Assembly (NCBI GenBank): GCA_016712675.1
Contig: JADJQR010000001.1
Coordinates: 2,480,001-2,544,000 of the forward strand
DNA: 64,000 nucleotides
Reading direction: 5' to 3'
Source: a bacterium
Lineage (GTDB): Bacteria > Krumholzibacteriota > Krumholzibacteriia > LZORAL124-64-63
Shown here in pieces: positions 19,890-30,200 of this stretch. Position 1 is the first letter of the stretch. Each line of letters opens with the position of its first letter. The translations under genes were made by a program, and so were the position numbers. Under the pieces are notes generated by a model that had not been told where the DNA came from, did no database searches, and was given only the letters and a program-made list of their open reading frames with translations.

Positions 19890-21070
19890 GCGGTCCCCCG
19901 CTCGGTCAGGCGGGCCAGGAAGCTGGTCCCGCGTCGCGGCGCCGGAGCGCCGAAGAAATCGGCGAGCGTGGCGGCGACATCCATGAATCCCCGCTGGGTG
20001 CCCAGATCCGGCCCCTCGAGCAGCCCGCCCAGGCACGCCAGCAGCGGCACGGTCTCGCGCGAATGGTCGGTGCTGGGCGTGGTCGGGTCGTTGCCGTGGT
20101 CGGCCGTCAACAGGAGCAGGTCGCCATGGTGCAGCCGCGGCAGGAACCCGCCCAGCCAACGGTCGAAGGCCTCCAGGCCGCCGCGCATGCCGTCGGGGTC
20201 GTTGCGATGCCCCCACAGCATGTCGAAGTCGACCAGGTTCAGCAGGATAAGCTCCCGGTCGGCAGCCGCGGCATAGACCCCTTCCAGTGTCGCCATGCCC
20301 TCGGCGTTGTTCTTCGAGGGATGTGTCCGGTCGATGCCCACGCCCGCGTACAGGTCGTAGATCTTGCCGATCGATTCCACGTGCACGCCGGCGTCCTGCA
20401 GCACGGGCAGCAGCAGTTCCTTCGGCGGCGGGACCGAATAGTCGTGGCGCTGCGGCGTGCGCGCATAGGCGCCGCTCGGCCCGGTGAACGGGCGCGCGAT
20501 GACGCGGCTCACCTGGTGCGGCGGCTGCAGCAGCTCGCGCGCAATCTCGCACACGCGGTACAACTCCCCGACGCGGCAGACCTCGTCGTGGGCCGCGATC
20601 TGGAACACGCTGTCGGCCGAGGTGTACACGATGAGTTTGCGCGTGGCCCGGTGCTCGTCACCCAACTCCGCGATGATCGCGGTGCCGCTGGCTGCCTTGT
20701 TCCCGATCACGCCCCAGCCCGTGCGGTGCGTGAACTCGTCCAGGAGGTCGGCCGGAAAGCCGTCCGGATAGGTGGGGAACGGCCGCTCGGTGACCACGCC
20801 CATCAGTTCCCAGTGGCCGGTCGTCGAGTCCTTGCCGGCGGACACCTCCACCAGTCTGCCGTAGCCGGCGCGCGGATGTTGCGCGGGCGCCACCCCGGCG
20901 ATCACGTGCAGGTTCCCCAGGCCCAGCGCCGCCAGGTTGGGCACGTTCAGCCCGCCGACCGCCGCCGCCAGGTTGCCCAGGGTATCCGAACCCGCGTCGC
21001 CGTATTCCGCGGCGTCGGGTGCCTGGCCCACGCCCAGTCCGTCCAGCACGATGAGAATGGCCCTTGCCAT
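19886..21070 (-). CDS. deoB: Phosphopentomutase
   Basis: A 394-residue binuclear-metal mutase of the alkaline phosphatase superfamily interconverting (deoxy)ribose-1- and 5-phosphates. The metal-binding start LIVLDGLGVGQAPDA, the phosphorylated Thr region SAGKDSTTGHWELMG and the distal ligands in TADHGNDPTTPSTDHSRE are all present. ATG 21070 has AAGGAG eight bases upstream. It is the first gene of the deoB-cdd-deoA operon. Its promoter should lie in the 124-base gap shared with the divergent rarA gene. Confidence 0.93.
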   Translation of the reverse strand: MARAILIVLDGLGVGQAPDAAEYGDAGSDTLGNLAAAVGGLNVPNLAALGLGNLHVIAGVAPAQHPRAGYGRLVEVSAGKDSTTGHWELMGVVTERPFPTYPDGFPADLLDEFTHRTGWGVIGNKAASGTAIIAELGDEHRATRKLIVYTSADSVFQIAAHDEVCRVGELYRVCEIARELLQPPHQVSRVIARPFTGPSGAYARTPQRHDYSVPPPKELLLPVLQDAGVHVESIGKIYDLYAGVGIDRTHPSKNNAEGMATLEGVYAAAADRELILLNLVDFDMLWGHRNDPDGMRGGLEAFDRWLGGFLPRLHHGDLLLLTADHGNDPTTPSTDHSRETVPLLACLGGLLEGPDLGTQRGFMDVAATLADFFGAPAPRRGTSFLARLTERGTA

Positions 21071-21110
21071 GCGGTCGCTCCTTCACAAGAATAGCGGGCG
21101 TCGACCTTTC

Positions 21111-21139
21111 AGCTTAACGGCCGCGCCCGGCAGCGTCAA
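21111..21139 (-). promoter_or_regulatory. Possible deoB promoter
   Basis: On the minus strand TTGACG (21139-21134) and TAAGCT (21116-21111) are separated by 17 bases, 41 bases before the deoB ATG. The -35 is good and the -10 is poor, so this is tentative. Confidence 0.35.
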
Positions 21140-21194
21140 CCTGCCCCGGCGCCCAGGTCCGGCCGCCCACGGGGCGCGTTGGCAGGCGGGAACC

Positions 21195-22643
21195 ATGACC
21201 GGCGATCTCTTCGGCGGCGATGACACGGCCTTTCCGGACGTGACCGACGGCAGGCGTGCCGGCGGAACTTCCGCCGGCGCCCCCCTGGCCGATCGCATGC
21301 GCCCGCGCGCGCTGGACGACGTGGTCGGCCAGCGGCACCTTCTGGGGCCGGACGGACCGCTGCGCCGCCTGCTGGCCACGGGCACGCTGCCCTCGCTGCT
21401 GCTGTGGGGCCCGCCCGGCTGCGGCAAGACCACCCTGGCGCGCCTGGTAGCCGGGCTGGGCGGGGCGCGGTTCCTGGAGTACAGCGCCGTGGCCGTCGGC
21501 TCCAAGGAGCTGAAGGAAGTCATGACGGAGTCCGGCCGCCTGCAGCGCGCGACCGGCCGGCGCACCATCCTCTTCCTGGACGAGATCCACCGCTTCAACA
21601 AGGCCCAGCAGGACGCGCTGCTGCCCTTCGTCGAACGCGGCGACGTCACGCTCATCGGCGCCACCACCGAGAATCCCAGTTTCGAAGTCAACAGCGCGCT
21701 CATCTCGCGTACGCGCCTGTTCGTGCTGCAGCCGCTGGCGGTCGCCGACGTGGGACTGCTGCTGCGGCGGGCGATCGCCGCGCCGCACGGGCTGGCGGGC
21801 AGGCCTGCCTTCGCCGAGCCCGCGCTGGACCTGCTGGCGCGCCTGAGCGAAGGCGACGCACGCTCCGCGCTCGGCCTGCTCGAGAGCGTGGCCGCTGCCG
21901 CCGGCGACGAGGGCGCGGATCCCGCCGCGCCGATGGACGCCGCCGCGGTGACGCGCCTGGTGCAGACGCGCGCCGCGCGCTACGACAAGGGCGGCGACGA
22001 GCATTTCAGCATCATTTCGGCGCTGCACAAGAGCCTGCGCAACAGCGACCCGCAGGCGGCCGTGTACTGGCTGGCCCGCATGCTCGAGAGCGGCGAGGAT
22101 CCGCTCTACGTGGCGCGCCGCCTGATCCGGTTCGCGAGCGAGGATATCGGCCTGGCGGACCCCGATGCCCTGGTGCGCACGGTGGCGGCACGCGACGCTG
22201 CGCACCAGCTGGGCCTGCCCGAGGGCGCGCTGGCGCTGGCGCAGGCTGCGGTCTATCTGGCGCTCGCGCCGAAGAGCAATGCCCTGTACCGGGCCTACGC
22301 GGCCGCGGCCGGAGAAGTGGCCGATGGCTCCAACCCGCCAGTGCCCCTGCACCTGCGCAACGCCCCCACGCGCCTGATGAAAGAGATGGGCTGCGGGGAC
22401 GGCTATGTGTACGCTCACGACACGGCGGACGGCCTGGGCGAGATGACCTGCCTGCCCGACGAACTGGCCGGCGCCACCTTCTACCAGCCCGGGCGGCGCG
22501 GCTACGAAGCCGAATTGGCCGGGCGCATGGAACAGATCAGGCAATGGCACGAGCGCCGGCGGCAGCGGGCGGCCGGCGATCTGCCGGACGATGTGGCGGC
22601 CGCAGGCACGGAGCCGGGCAATCCCAGCGGAGGAAACGGATGA
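21195..22643 (+). CDS. rarA: Replication-associated recombination protein A (MgsA/RarA AAA+ ATPase)
   Basis: A 482-residue AAA+ ATPase related to clamp-loader subunits that acts at stalled replication forks. Visible features are [15 protein letters not shown] (residues 36-50), Walker [14 protein letters not shown] (about 73), Walker [16 protein letters not shown], sensor 1 GATTENPSF and the arginine-finger region ALISRTRLF. The C-terminal tetramerisation domain follows ([20 protein letters not shown]). The start ATG 21195 matches the family N terminus; the longer frame overlaps deoB and is rejected. The last codons overlap the pfkA start (ATGA), an unusual partner for this gene. A 24-residue stretch before the AAA+ domain is Gly/Ala-rich and not conserved. 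Confidence 0.92.
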   Translation: MTGDLFGGDDTAFPDVTDGRRAGGTSAGAPLADRMRPRALDDVVGQRHLLGPDGPLRRLLATGTLPSLLLWGPPGCGKTTLARLVAGLGGARFLEYSAVAVGSKELKEVMTESGRLQRATGRRTILFLDEIHRFNKAQQDALLPFVERGDVTLIGATTENPSFEVNSALISRTRLFVLQPLAVADVGLLLRRAIAAPHGLAGRPAFAEPALDLLARLSEGDARSALGLLESVAAAAGDEGADPAAPMDAAAVTRLVQTRAARYDKGGDEHFSIISALHKSLRNSDPQAAVYWLARMLESGEDPLYVARRLIRFASEDIGLADPDALVRTVAARDAAHQLGLPEGALALAQAAVYLALAPKSNALYRAYAAAAGEVADGSNPPVPLHLRNAPTRLMKEMGCGDGYVYAHDTADGLGEMTCLPDELAGATFYQPGRRGYEAELAGRMEQIRQWHERRRQRAAGDLPDDVAAAGTEPGNPSGGNG

Positions 22644-23599
22644 AACGGATCGGGGTCCTGACCGGCGGCGGCGACGCCGCGGGAATGAATGCGGCACTGC
22701 GCGCGGTCGTGCGCACGGCCTGGCGGCACGGCGCCGAGGTGATCGGCATCCAGAAGGGCTGGCTCGGCCTTGCCGAAGGCACCTACACGACGATGTCACC
22801 GGGTTCGGTCAGCGGCATCCTGCAGAAGGGCGGCACCATCCTGCGCACCTTCCGCTACCCGCAGTTCGCAACGGATGACGGCGCCGCGCCGGTCGGCCGG
22901 ACGCTGAAGAAGCTGAAGCTGGACGGTATGGTGGTCATCGGCGGCGACGGCAGTTTCCGTGGCGCCACGAAGATCGAGAAGGAGTTCGGCGTGCCCTGCA
23001 TCGGCGTGCCGGCCACGATCGACAACGATATCCCCGGCACGGACTACAGCATCGGCTTCGACACGGCGCTGAACATCGCCATCGACGCCGTCGACAAGGT
23101 GCGCGACACCGCGACCAGCCACGGGCGCATCTTCGTCATCGAGGTGATGGGCCGCGAGTATGGCCTGTTGGCGGCACAGACCGCGATCGCCACCGGCGCC
23201 GAGGAAGTGCTGCTGCCGGAGATCCCCTGGAAGATCGACGAGGTCTGCGGACGCATCGCCGAGGGCTACCAGCGGGGCAAGCACCACGCCCTGATCATCG
23301 TGGCCGAGGGCGCCGGCAAGGCCTCCTACGTGTCGTTCGAGATCAAGGCGCGGTTGAACCGCGACGTGCGCATGGTCGTGCTCGGGCACGTGCAGCGCGG
23401 CGGTGCGCCCTCGGGCTTCGACCGCATCCTGGCCAGCCGTCTGGGCCACCACGCCGCCGAGTTGCTCTTCGAGGGGCAGCACGGGATCATGGTGGGCGTC
23501 GTGGCCAACAAGATCCACACCAGCGCGCTCGAGAAGAAGGGCAAGGCGTCGGCCAAGGCCGTGCTCAAGGACGCGCGGCTGATGGAACTGCTGGTCTGA
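22640..23599 (+). CDS. pfkA: 6-phosphofructokinase
   Basis: A 319-residue enzyme of glycolysis that phosphorylates fructose 6-phosphate. It begins [20 protein letters not shown], with Ala where most have Pro in GGDAPGMN. GGDGS (about residue 104) has Gly where PPi-dependent enzymes have Asp. PATIDNDI has Ala where ATP enzymes have Gly and PPi enzymes have Lys. These features point to ATP as donor. EVMGREYG and HVQRGG are the sugar-phosphate and effector motifs. AGGAAACGG precedes ATG 22640, and the start overlaps the rarA stop by four bases. A hairpin follows 44 bases after the stop. Confidence 0.93.
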   Translation: MKRIGVLTGGGDAAGMNAALRAVVRTAWRHGAEVIGIQKGWLGLAEGTYTTMSPGSVSGILQKGGTILRTFRYPQFATDDGAAPVGRTLKKLKLDGMVVIGGDGSFRGATKIEKEFGVPCIGVPATIDNDIPGTDYSIGFDTALNIAIDAVDKVRDTATSHGRIFVIEVMGREYGLLAAQTAIATGAEEVLLPEIPWKIDEVCGRIAEGYQRGKHHALIIVAEGAGKASYVSFEIKARLNRDVRMVVLGHVQRGGAPSGFDRILASRLGHHAAELLFEGQHGIMVGVVANKIHTSALEKKGKASAKAVLKDARLMELLV

Positions 23600-23642
23600 A
23601 CCTCGCCAGGGCGCCCTCGGGGGCGCCAGCGGGTCCCGAATG

Positions 23643-23675
23643 GAAACGGGTCCTCCACCAGGGAGGACCCGTTTC
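23643..23675. terminator. 14-bp hairpin after pfkA
   Basis: GAAACGGGTCCTCC (23643-23656) pairs perfectly with 23662-23675 around a five-base loop. It sits between convergent genes and can act on both strands. No T-run follows. A smaller GC hairpin (GGCGCCC/GGGCGCC) lies just before it near 23610-23627. Confidence 0.65.
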
Positions 23676-23724
23676 GCGTCGTCAGGGAACTGCCAGGGGC
23701 CGCAAGCGGCGTGCGCGACAGCCC

Positions 23725-24618
23725 CTAGCGGTCCTTGTTCTCGAATCCCTCGACATAGGTGTTCGCGTACTGGAACCAATCGATGCGCACGGTGCCCACA
23801 ACGTGGCCAAGTCCGGGGTGCTCGACGCGGCGCTTGGACCACTCCTCCTCCAGCGAGATCAGCGAGAAGGCGCCGATCACCGGCAGGTCCTTGTCCTTGA
23901 GCAGGTGCAGCATCCACTCGGCGCCCTCGGTCAACTGGACCACTTCCAGCGCACTGGTGTCGCCGATCAGGTACCAGGCGTAGTCCTCGGGCGAGGGCGT
24001 GGCACCCTCGGCGAGGTCATGGCGCGGGCGGTAGGCAAAGTTGGCGAACGCGCTCTTCACGGTCTTGAGTTCGTCCCCTTCCTTCTCGGGCAGGAAGGTG
24101 GCGCGCGCCTCGTCGATCTCGTTGGCCTTGAAACCGATCTCCGGCAGCGGGGCACCCGGCATGTTCTGCTCGATGGCGCCGGCGCGCAGCAGCCGCGGCA
24201 GCGTGTAGTGCGCCGGGCGGTGCAGCGTGGTCGTGTCGGCCTCGACGACACCGTTGCGCTTGATGCGTTCCAGCACCAGATGCGTCGGCTGCGGCGTAAA
24301 CGTCTTCCGGACACCCAGGAGGGTGCCGGCCAGCCGCTGGTGATTGCTCTCGAGATCCTCGGCCACGAGGAACTCAAGGAGGTTGCCGTCGCGGATGATG
24401 GCCGTGTTGCCCCGCACGTACTCGAACGCCGGCGCGTCGATCTCGAAGCGGAACTTGACGCTCAGCGTGTCGCCGCGCGTGACGCGCCGCAGCGAATCGT
24501 ACACGTAGGGGTCTGCGATCTCCTTCTTGCCGCAGCCGGCCAGCCCGATCAGGGTGACGGCCAGCATAACCAGCAGCAGGATCGCGACCGGACGACGCGG
24601 GGAAGTGGCACCGAACAT
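23725..24618 (-). CDS. Predicted lipoprotein of unknown function
   Basis: A 297-residue protein with a lipoprotein signal: a basic start, the hydrophobic run AILLLVMLAVTLIGL and the lipobox LAGC with Cys at about residue 29, followed by GKKE. The mature part has no motif I recognise; it is mixed alpha/beta with many charged residues and ends FENKDR. AGGGAGG lies seven bases before ATG 24618, so the start is secure. It converges on pfkA and is not in an obvious operon. It is probably anchored to a membrane on the periplasmic side. Confidence 0.72.
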   Translation of the reverse strand: MFGATSPRRPVAILLLVMLAVTLIGLAGCGKKEIADPYVYDSLRRVTRGDTLSVKFRFEIDAPAFEYVRGNTAIIRDGNLLEFLVAEDLESNHQRLAGTLLGVRKTFTPQPTHLVLERIKRNGVVEADTTTLHRPAHYTLPRLLRAGAIEQNMPGAPLPEIGFKANEIDEARATFLPEKEGDELKTVKSAFANFAYRPRHDLAEGATPSPEDYAWYLIGDTSALEVVQLTEGAEWMLHLLKDKDLPVIGAFSLISLEEEWSKRRVEHPGLGHVVGTVRIDWFQYANTYVEGFENKDR

Positions 24619-25013
24619 GAAACAACCTCCCTAAGGGTGATGGCAGGCCTTGCCGGTGGGTCGCAAGGCGCTCAGGCGACTCGCGGGCCGTGGCCGACCG
24701 GCGGCTACGCCGCCCGGCCTGGGCCTGCGAGGCGACCCGGGGCACCGCGCCGGGACCTCTCCCGCGCCGGTGACTGCCGCTCGCTCTCGAGTGACGCCGC
24801 ACGCGCAAAGCCGCCTGGCGTGCACGTCGCCACAGCGGCAGACACCGTGACCGGCGGGCGGGCCCCAACGGCCCGCCGTTCGGACCGGGAACGGCGGCAG
24901 TCATGAAATTGGGGCAAACGCCCGGAAAAAGCAAACCCAAACACCGGGCGGTCTTGGGCATTGCGGCAGTTGTCCGCCTGGGCGCTTGCCGGCGGCGCCG
25001 CGCTGGGCCCGGA
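24619..25013. other. 395-base intergenic region
   Basis: No convincing gene is present; the frames here are short and Arg/Pro/Ala-rich shadows. Bases 24919-24925 (CGCCCGG) pair with 24944-24950 around an 18-base, T-rich (minus strand) loop, about 64 bases past the stop of the next gene. This could be a weak terminator for that minus-strand unit. Confidence 0.4.
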
Positions 25014-25673
25014 CTACAGATGCGGGAGTCGGCGGGCCACCGCGACAACCTCGCGGGGACGCTCAAACTGGCCGTCCCAGAGGTCCTGGAACGACTTCCA
25101 GTGGTCGGGCATCAGGATGCCGCCGGTGGAGAACAGGCGGCTGAAGAGGCCCCGGCGCTCCCCCAGCGGATAGCCCGGCAATTCCCGCCGCGCCAGGCGC
25201 CCGTCCACGTGCACGGCCCAGCAGGCAGTGAACGCCTCCGTCAACGAGGCCGGAACCTGGTCCGGGCGCAGCACGCCCGAGACCGCGTCGGCGGCCCACT
25301 GCAGGTGATGGTGCAGGTAGGCGTCCGTGCGCGCGCGGGAGAGCGCAGCCGCCGTCAGCGGCGGACCGGCGCCAGCGGGGTCGGGCCGATCCCAGACCGC
25401 GCGCGGCGGGAACACGGTTGCGGTCGCCACCCTCTGCGCCACGAAGGCCTCGGGATGGCAATAAAGGACCAGCGCGGGCGCGCCGTCATCTTGTTCGCGC
25501 CGCAGCGCCAGCCACGCCTCGGCGGCGCCGGGCAGGTCGTCGGCGCAGATCTCCAGGCGGCCGAGCAATCCGGCCAGGCCCACTGCCGCCACCGCCTGTC
25601 GCGCCGCGTCGGCGATCAGGTCGGCCAGCGCCGGCTCCAGTCCCGTGCAGGTGATCGGCGGCGCGGCGTCCAT
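25014..25673 (-). CDS. Protein of unknown function downstream of tryptophanase
   Basis: A 219-residue soluble protein with no signal peptide or transmembrane segment. I do not recognise the family. Notable stretches are the His-rich DAYLHHHLQWAADAVSG (about residue 118), HVDGRLARRELPGYPLGERR (about 155) and DHWKSFQDLWDG near the end. The clustered His residues could bind a metal, but there is no HExxH. It starts four bases after the tryptophanase stop, so the two are very likely co-transcribed. No strong ribosome binding site is visible, which suggests coupling to upstream translation. Confidence 0.65.
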   Translation of the reverse strand: MDAAPPITCTGLEPALADLIADAARQAVAAVGLAGLLGRLEICADDLPGAAEAWLALRREQDDGAPALVLYCHPEAFVAQRVATATVFPPRAVWDRPDPAGAGPPLTAAALSRARTDAYLHHHLQWAADAVSGVLRPDQVPASLTEAFTACWAVHVDGRLARRELPGYPLGERRGLFSRLFSTGGILMPDHWKSFQDLWDGQFERPREVVAVARRLPHL

Positions 25674-25677
25674 GGTG

Positions 25678-27078
25678 TCAGGCGTCGGCCAGGAACGGTC
25701 CGCCGCCCACCGGCCTCAACGTGGCGGTGAAATGCCGCAACGACGGCGGCTCCCACGTGATCTCCAGTCCGCGCAGGCGCGGGCCCAGTTCCATCACGCG
25801 CGCGCATGCGTCGGCCACGAAGTCCAGCTGCGTGTGCGTGTAGACGCGACGCGGCACCGCCAACCGCACCAGTTCCATCGCCGGCGGCACCGGTTTGCCG
25901 GTGTCCGGGTCCTTGTGCTCGAACATCAGGCTGCCGATCTCCACCGCGCGCACACCCGCTGTCCGGTACAGAGCGGCCGTCACCACCTGGGCAGGAAACT
26001 CGCGCTGCGGGACATGCGGGAGCATGCGCCGCGCGTCCAGGTAGACGGCGTGACCGCCGGTCGGTCGCAGGAACGGCACGCCCAGTTCATCGAGCCGCGC
26101 ACCCAGGCGCGCCACCTGCCCGATGCGGTAGGCCAGGTAGTCCTCATCCAGGACTTCGCGCAGACCCTGGGCGACGGCGGCCAGATCGCGGCCCGCCAGC
26201 CCGCCGTAGGTCGGGAAACCCTCGCGCAGGATCAGCAGGTTGGTTGCCGCCTGCGCCATGGCATCGTCGTCCAGGCAGAGGAACCCGCCGATGTTCACCA
26301 GCGCGTCCTTCTTGGCGCTCATGGTGCAGCCGTGGCCGAGGGCGAACATCTCGCGGCAGATTTCGTGGATGGACTTGTCGCGGCACCCGGCCTCACGCTG
26401 CTGGATGAACCAGGCGTTCTCGGCGAAGCGGCAGGCGTCGAAGATCAGCGGTACGCGCTGTTCGCGGCAGAACGCGCTGACGGCGCGCATGTTCGCCAGC
26501 GAGACGGGCTGACCGCCCCCGCTGTTGTTGGTGATGGTCAGCATCACGAACGGAATGCGTTCACGGCCGTACTTCGCGAATGCGGCCGCCAGCTTCTCCA
26601 GGCTCATGTCGCCTTTGAAAGGCGCCTCGAGCACCGGGTCCAGGCCGGCGTCGGCCACGCAGTCCAGGGCGATCGCGCCCACGTGCTCGACGTTCGCGCG
26701 CGTAGTGTCGAAGTGGATGTTGTTGGGCACGACCTGGCCGGGCTTGACGGCAGTCGCGAAGAGCAGGCCCTCGGCGGCCCGGCCCTGGTGCGTGGGAATC
26801 ACGTGGCGATAGCCGAAGATGTCGCGAATCGTGGCTTCGAAATCGGAGAAGGAGCGGCTCTGGGCGTAGGCCTCGTCGCCGGTCATCAGCGCGGCCCACT
26901 GCAGGTCGCTCATGGCGCTGGTGCCGCTGTCGGTCAGCAGGTCGACGTAGACGGCCGTCGACGGCACCTTGAAGACGTTGTAGCCGGCCAGTTCGAGCAG
27001 TTGCGCTCGCTCCTGCGGGCTGGTGCGGCGGATCTTCTCGACCACCTTGATGCGGTAAGGCTCGAACGGCAAGTCCAT
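25678..27078 (-). CDS. tnaA: Tryptophanase (beta-eliminating lyase family)
   Basis: A 466-residue PLP enzyme. The PLP lysine lies in GCTMSAKKDALVNIGG and the cofactor-binding Asp in PLIFDACRFAENAWF. TNNSGGGQPVS and SDSGTSAMSD-like TDSGTSAMSDLQW are the conserved substrate-site loops. The C terminus WEPPSLRHFTATL is closer to tryptophanases (RHFTA) than to tyrosine phenol-lyases (usually RFFTA), so indole, pyruvate and ammonia from tryptophan is the likeliest reaction. Tyrosine phenol-lyase remains possible. ATG 27078 follows GGGAGCA. No TnaC-like leader peptide or tryptophan permease gene is seen; the downstream partner is the unknown 219-residue protein. Confidence 0.87.
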   Translation of the reverse strand: MDLPFEPYRIKVVEKIRRTSPQERAQLLELAGYNVFKVPSTAVYVDLLTDSGTSAMSDLQWAALMTGDEAYAQSRSFSDFEATIRDIFGYRHVIPTHQGRAAEGLLFATAVKPGQVVPNNIHFDTTRANVEHVGAIALDCVADAGLDPVLEAPFKGDMSLEKLAAAFAKYGRERIPFVMLTITNNSGGGQPVSLANMRAVSAFCREQRVPLIFDACRFAENAWFIQQREAGCRDKSIHEICREMFALGHGCTMSAKKDALVNIGGFLCLDDDAMAQAATNLLILREGFPTYGGLAGRDLAAVAQGLREVLDEDYLAYRIGQVARLGARLDELGVPFLRPTGGHAVYLDARRMLPHVPQREFPAQVVTAALYRTAGVRAVEIGSLMFEHKDPDTGKPVPPAMELVRLAVPRRVYTHTQLDFVADACARVMELGPRLRGLEITWEPPSLRHFTATLRPVGGGPFLADA

Positions 27079-27205
27079 GGTCTGCTCCCGGGCTCGAGGC
27101 TCGCGGCCGGTTCTGCGCCGGGACGCCGCAGGCACGGCGCCGACGCCGCGGTCCGGCCGCGGCGCCGACCGGAACATGGTCATCGGCGGGCCGGCGGACA
27201 AGCCC

Positions 27206-27232
27206 CCGGCGCGCCCCTGCGCGGCGCGCCGG
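27206..27232 (-). terminator. GC hairpin after the 2029-residue gene
   Basis: CCGGCGCGCC (27206-27215) pairs with 27223-27232 around a seven-base loop, four bases past the stop of the large minus-strand gene. There is no U-run, so termination is plausible but not certain. Confidence 0.5.
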
Positions 27233-27235
27233 CGG

Positions 27236-30200
27236 TCAGGTGGCGTCCCCCGGCAGAGGCGAGCGAACCTGGTAGAACACCAGCGCCTGGTCCGTGATCC
27301 GGCCGAGCACCTCGTAGTGGCGACGCGGCTCCTCCGTACCCTGGCACATGTACACACCAGCCCCCACGAACGCCCCCCCGGCGCGTGCGGCTTCGGCCAG
27401 CAGGGCCAACGGACGCACGCCCGTCCCGGGTTGCTCGCCCAGATCGCCGAGCGTGACCAGCCACCAGGCCTGCCACAACGGCTGATCGAGCAGCGCGGCC
27501 GGCGCGGCCCGGCCCCACGCGGCCACGACGGCGGCCGCGCGCGCCCGCGCCTCGGGCTCCGCCAGCACGACCTGGCCCCATTCGGAAAGCGCCACCGCAT
27601 CGGCGAAGGAGGCGAAGTCCGGGAACGCGCCCAGGTCGAGTCCCTCCAGCCAGCGTCTGGCCTCCGGACGCAGGGACGCGGCCAGGAAGCGCGGCAGCAG
27701 CGGCGACGGCGGCAGCGACGCCCGTGTCGCGTCGTCGTGGCCGCCCGCGGCGGCGGCGGCCGCCAGGAGGCCGTGGCGGGCCGGCACCAGGCCGGCGGCG
27801 GCCAGGGCGTCGGCAGCGGCGGCCAGCAGTTCGCGCGGCCCAGGCATCAGCAGCCAGTCCAGGCGCGCTTCGCTCGCGACCACCCACCCACGCTCCAGCA
27901 GCGAGTCGCCGAGATATTCCAGGTCACCGGGCATCGCTGCCACGATGCGCAGCACTGGGCCCAGTTCGTCGGTGTCGCGCGCGGCCACGATGCGCGCCAC
28001 GCTCTGGTCGAGGTTCGCCGTATACTCGGCCAGCATGAGGCCCTTGTCGCGCCGGCGTGACGGGCCCGGCTCGCGCTCGGTCGCGGCAAGCAGGCCGACC
28101 TCGGCCCACGGACGACGGGCCAGCCGCTGCTGCGCGGGAAGTTCGACGATGTCGTCGGCCCTCGGCGTGGTCAGGAAGAGGTGCTCCCACGGTTCGACGG
28201 CCGCCACCGGGTCCACCGTCATCAGCAGCCGCCGGCCGCGGCCCAGTTGCGCGATGCGGTAGCGCGTCTCGGGCTCGAAGTTCTGCGCCTCGCATATGAC
28301 CACCAGCGCGCCGGACGGATCGGCGGCATCCGCGCCGCCGGACCGGCCCAGATCCGGCGCTGCGCCCGGCTCCGGCACGCGGATGTCCAGCGGTCCGGGC
28401 AACCCCACGCGCAGGCACTCGCGCGCAATGAACGCGGCGGTGGCCGGGTCCGGACACCAGAACGTCGTCTCGCCGGGATCGTCACCCAGCCGGCGCGCCT
28501 GCACCAGACCGCGCACCAGCGCATCATGGCGGCCGCTGCCCAGCGTACCGCGCAGGACCAGGAATCGCTGGTCGGCGTCCAGGCCGGCCACGGCTGCCAC
28601 GCGTTCGATCACCGTCGCCATCGATACCGCGCCGTCGTCGCCGCCAAGCAATCCCCGCAGACTGCGCTTCCCTTCGGTCAGCCGCGCCAGGCGACCAGGG
28701 CCAGCCGGTGCCGGCGCGGCGTCCTCGTCACCGGCGAAACGACCGCCGACCAGCGCCCCGAGCAACTCCCAACCGTCATCTCCCTGCCGCACGGTCGGGC
28801 TGTCGGCCAAGCTGAGCAGATCCACCAGGTGCACGGCACCCGGGCAAGCCGGCCCCAGCCAGCGCCAGCAACCGAGCACCGCGCCCAGCGCCAGGAACTG
28901 GCGTTCTTCCTCCTGCAGTTCGGTGACGCCCGTCTGCACGAGAAGGCCTCCCGCGGTCGGCATGGCCGTGGCGGCGACCTCGGCCAGGCGCGCGGCGAAG
29001 ACAGCCAGGCCGTGCTGCACGGCGGCCAGCACCTCGTCGGCCGGGCGCGTCAACCCGACCAGGCGGCGCGTGCTGTAGAGCAGGCCGCGCGGGCAGGCGT
29101 ACGACAGGCCGACATCGCCGAAAGCACCGCTCCCGACCATGATCAGAAGCGTGTCCACGGCAGAGAGGTCATCCGGCGGCACGCGCTGCGGTGGATGTTC
29201 GAGGTCGATCCAGGTCAACCCGCCGACCGGCGCGCCGTCCAACCACTGCCGCAGTAGCGTCGTCGCCGCGGCGCCGAGCCCGTCCAGGCGCTTCTCGATA
29301 TCTGCGTGTCGCCGCGACAGCATCAATGCGTGGCTCTCCAGTGAGCGGCGCGTGCCTGGCGCCCGTACCGAAGCGGCCGACAGCGGATCGCCCGCCAATC
29401 GCGCGACCCAGCGCAACAGGCCCGCGCCCTGCTCGACGTCCGCGGACGAGAGGCCGCCGAGCGCGGCGAGCCACTCCAGAGGCAGCAACTGCCGACCGGG
29501 CGGGGGCGCCGGCTCCCCGTCGGCGCCTTCGGCCCGACCCGAACGCTCGGCCATGACCGGGCGCAGGCGTGCCAGCAGACCCTGGAAGCGGCGGATGACG
29601 GCTTCGGCGCGATCGACTGCACCCACGCCCTGCAGACAGGCGAGCGCGGGCGACTCCGGCGGCGCAGCCTCGGCGGGTTCGGCGGCAGGAGTCGGCGTCG
29701 AGCCCAGGAGACGCGCCCCACAAGCGCGCTCCACGAAGCGGATCCACGGTGCAGGCATCGAATGCGTCTGCAGGATCACGCCGTGGGCGCGCGCATCCAA
29801 CAATGCGCGCAGCGCCAGCGCCGATTCCTGTGCCTCGCGGTCGCGCTCCGGCAGCCACTCGTAGAGGCCGGTGGCCACCACCGTGCGCGGCGGGTGCACA
29901 GCCAGGAAGGCGCGCAGCAGCGGGTCACCGAAGTCGGCCGGCGTCACGCGGACAAGCGGCGCCGGAAAGTCGGCGGCCTGGTTGGCCCCCCAGGTCGAAA
30001 CGCCATCGATGCCGCCAGCGGCCACCAGTGCCGCCGCACCCGGCGGGCAGAGGTCGCTGACCAGCAGCACCCAGTGGTCCAGGTCTCCACGCTCCCAGGC
30101 CAGCGTCGTGCGTGCGGATACCGCCGCCCACGCCGGATCGAGATCGCCAACCAGCAGGTTGACGCCGGCCGGCAGACCCGCATCGCCGGCCGCGAGCGCC

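Noticed and set aside
19890-20552. 372-residue frame giving cytidine deaminase a long N terminus
   Set aside because: The extra part is Arg/Ala-rich and antisense-like noise over deoB; ATG 19889 overlaps the deoB stop and gives the normal family length.
25645-27297. 550-residue plus-strand frame opposite tryptophanase
   Set aside because: The conserved PLP-enzyme motifs are on the other strand; this frame has none.
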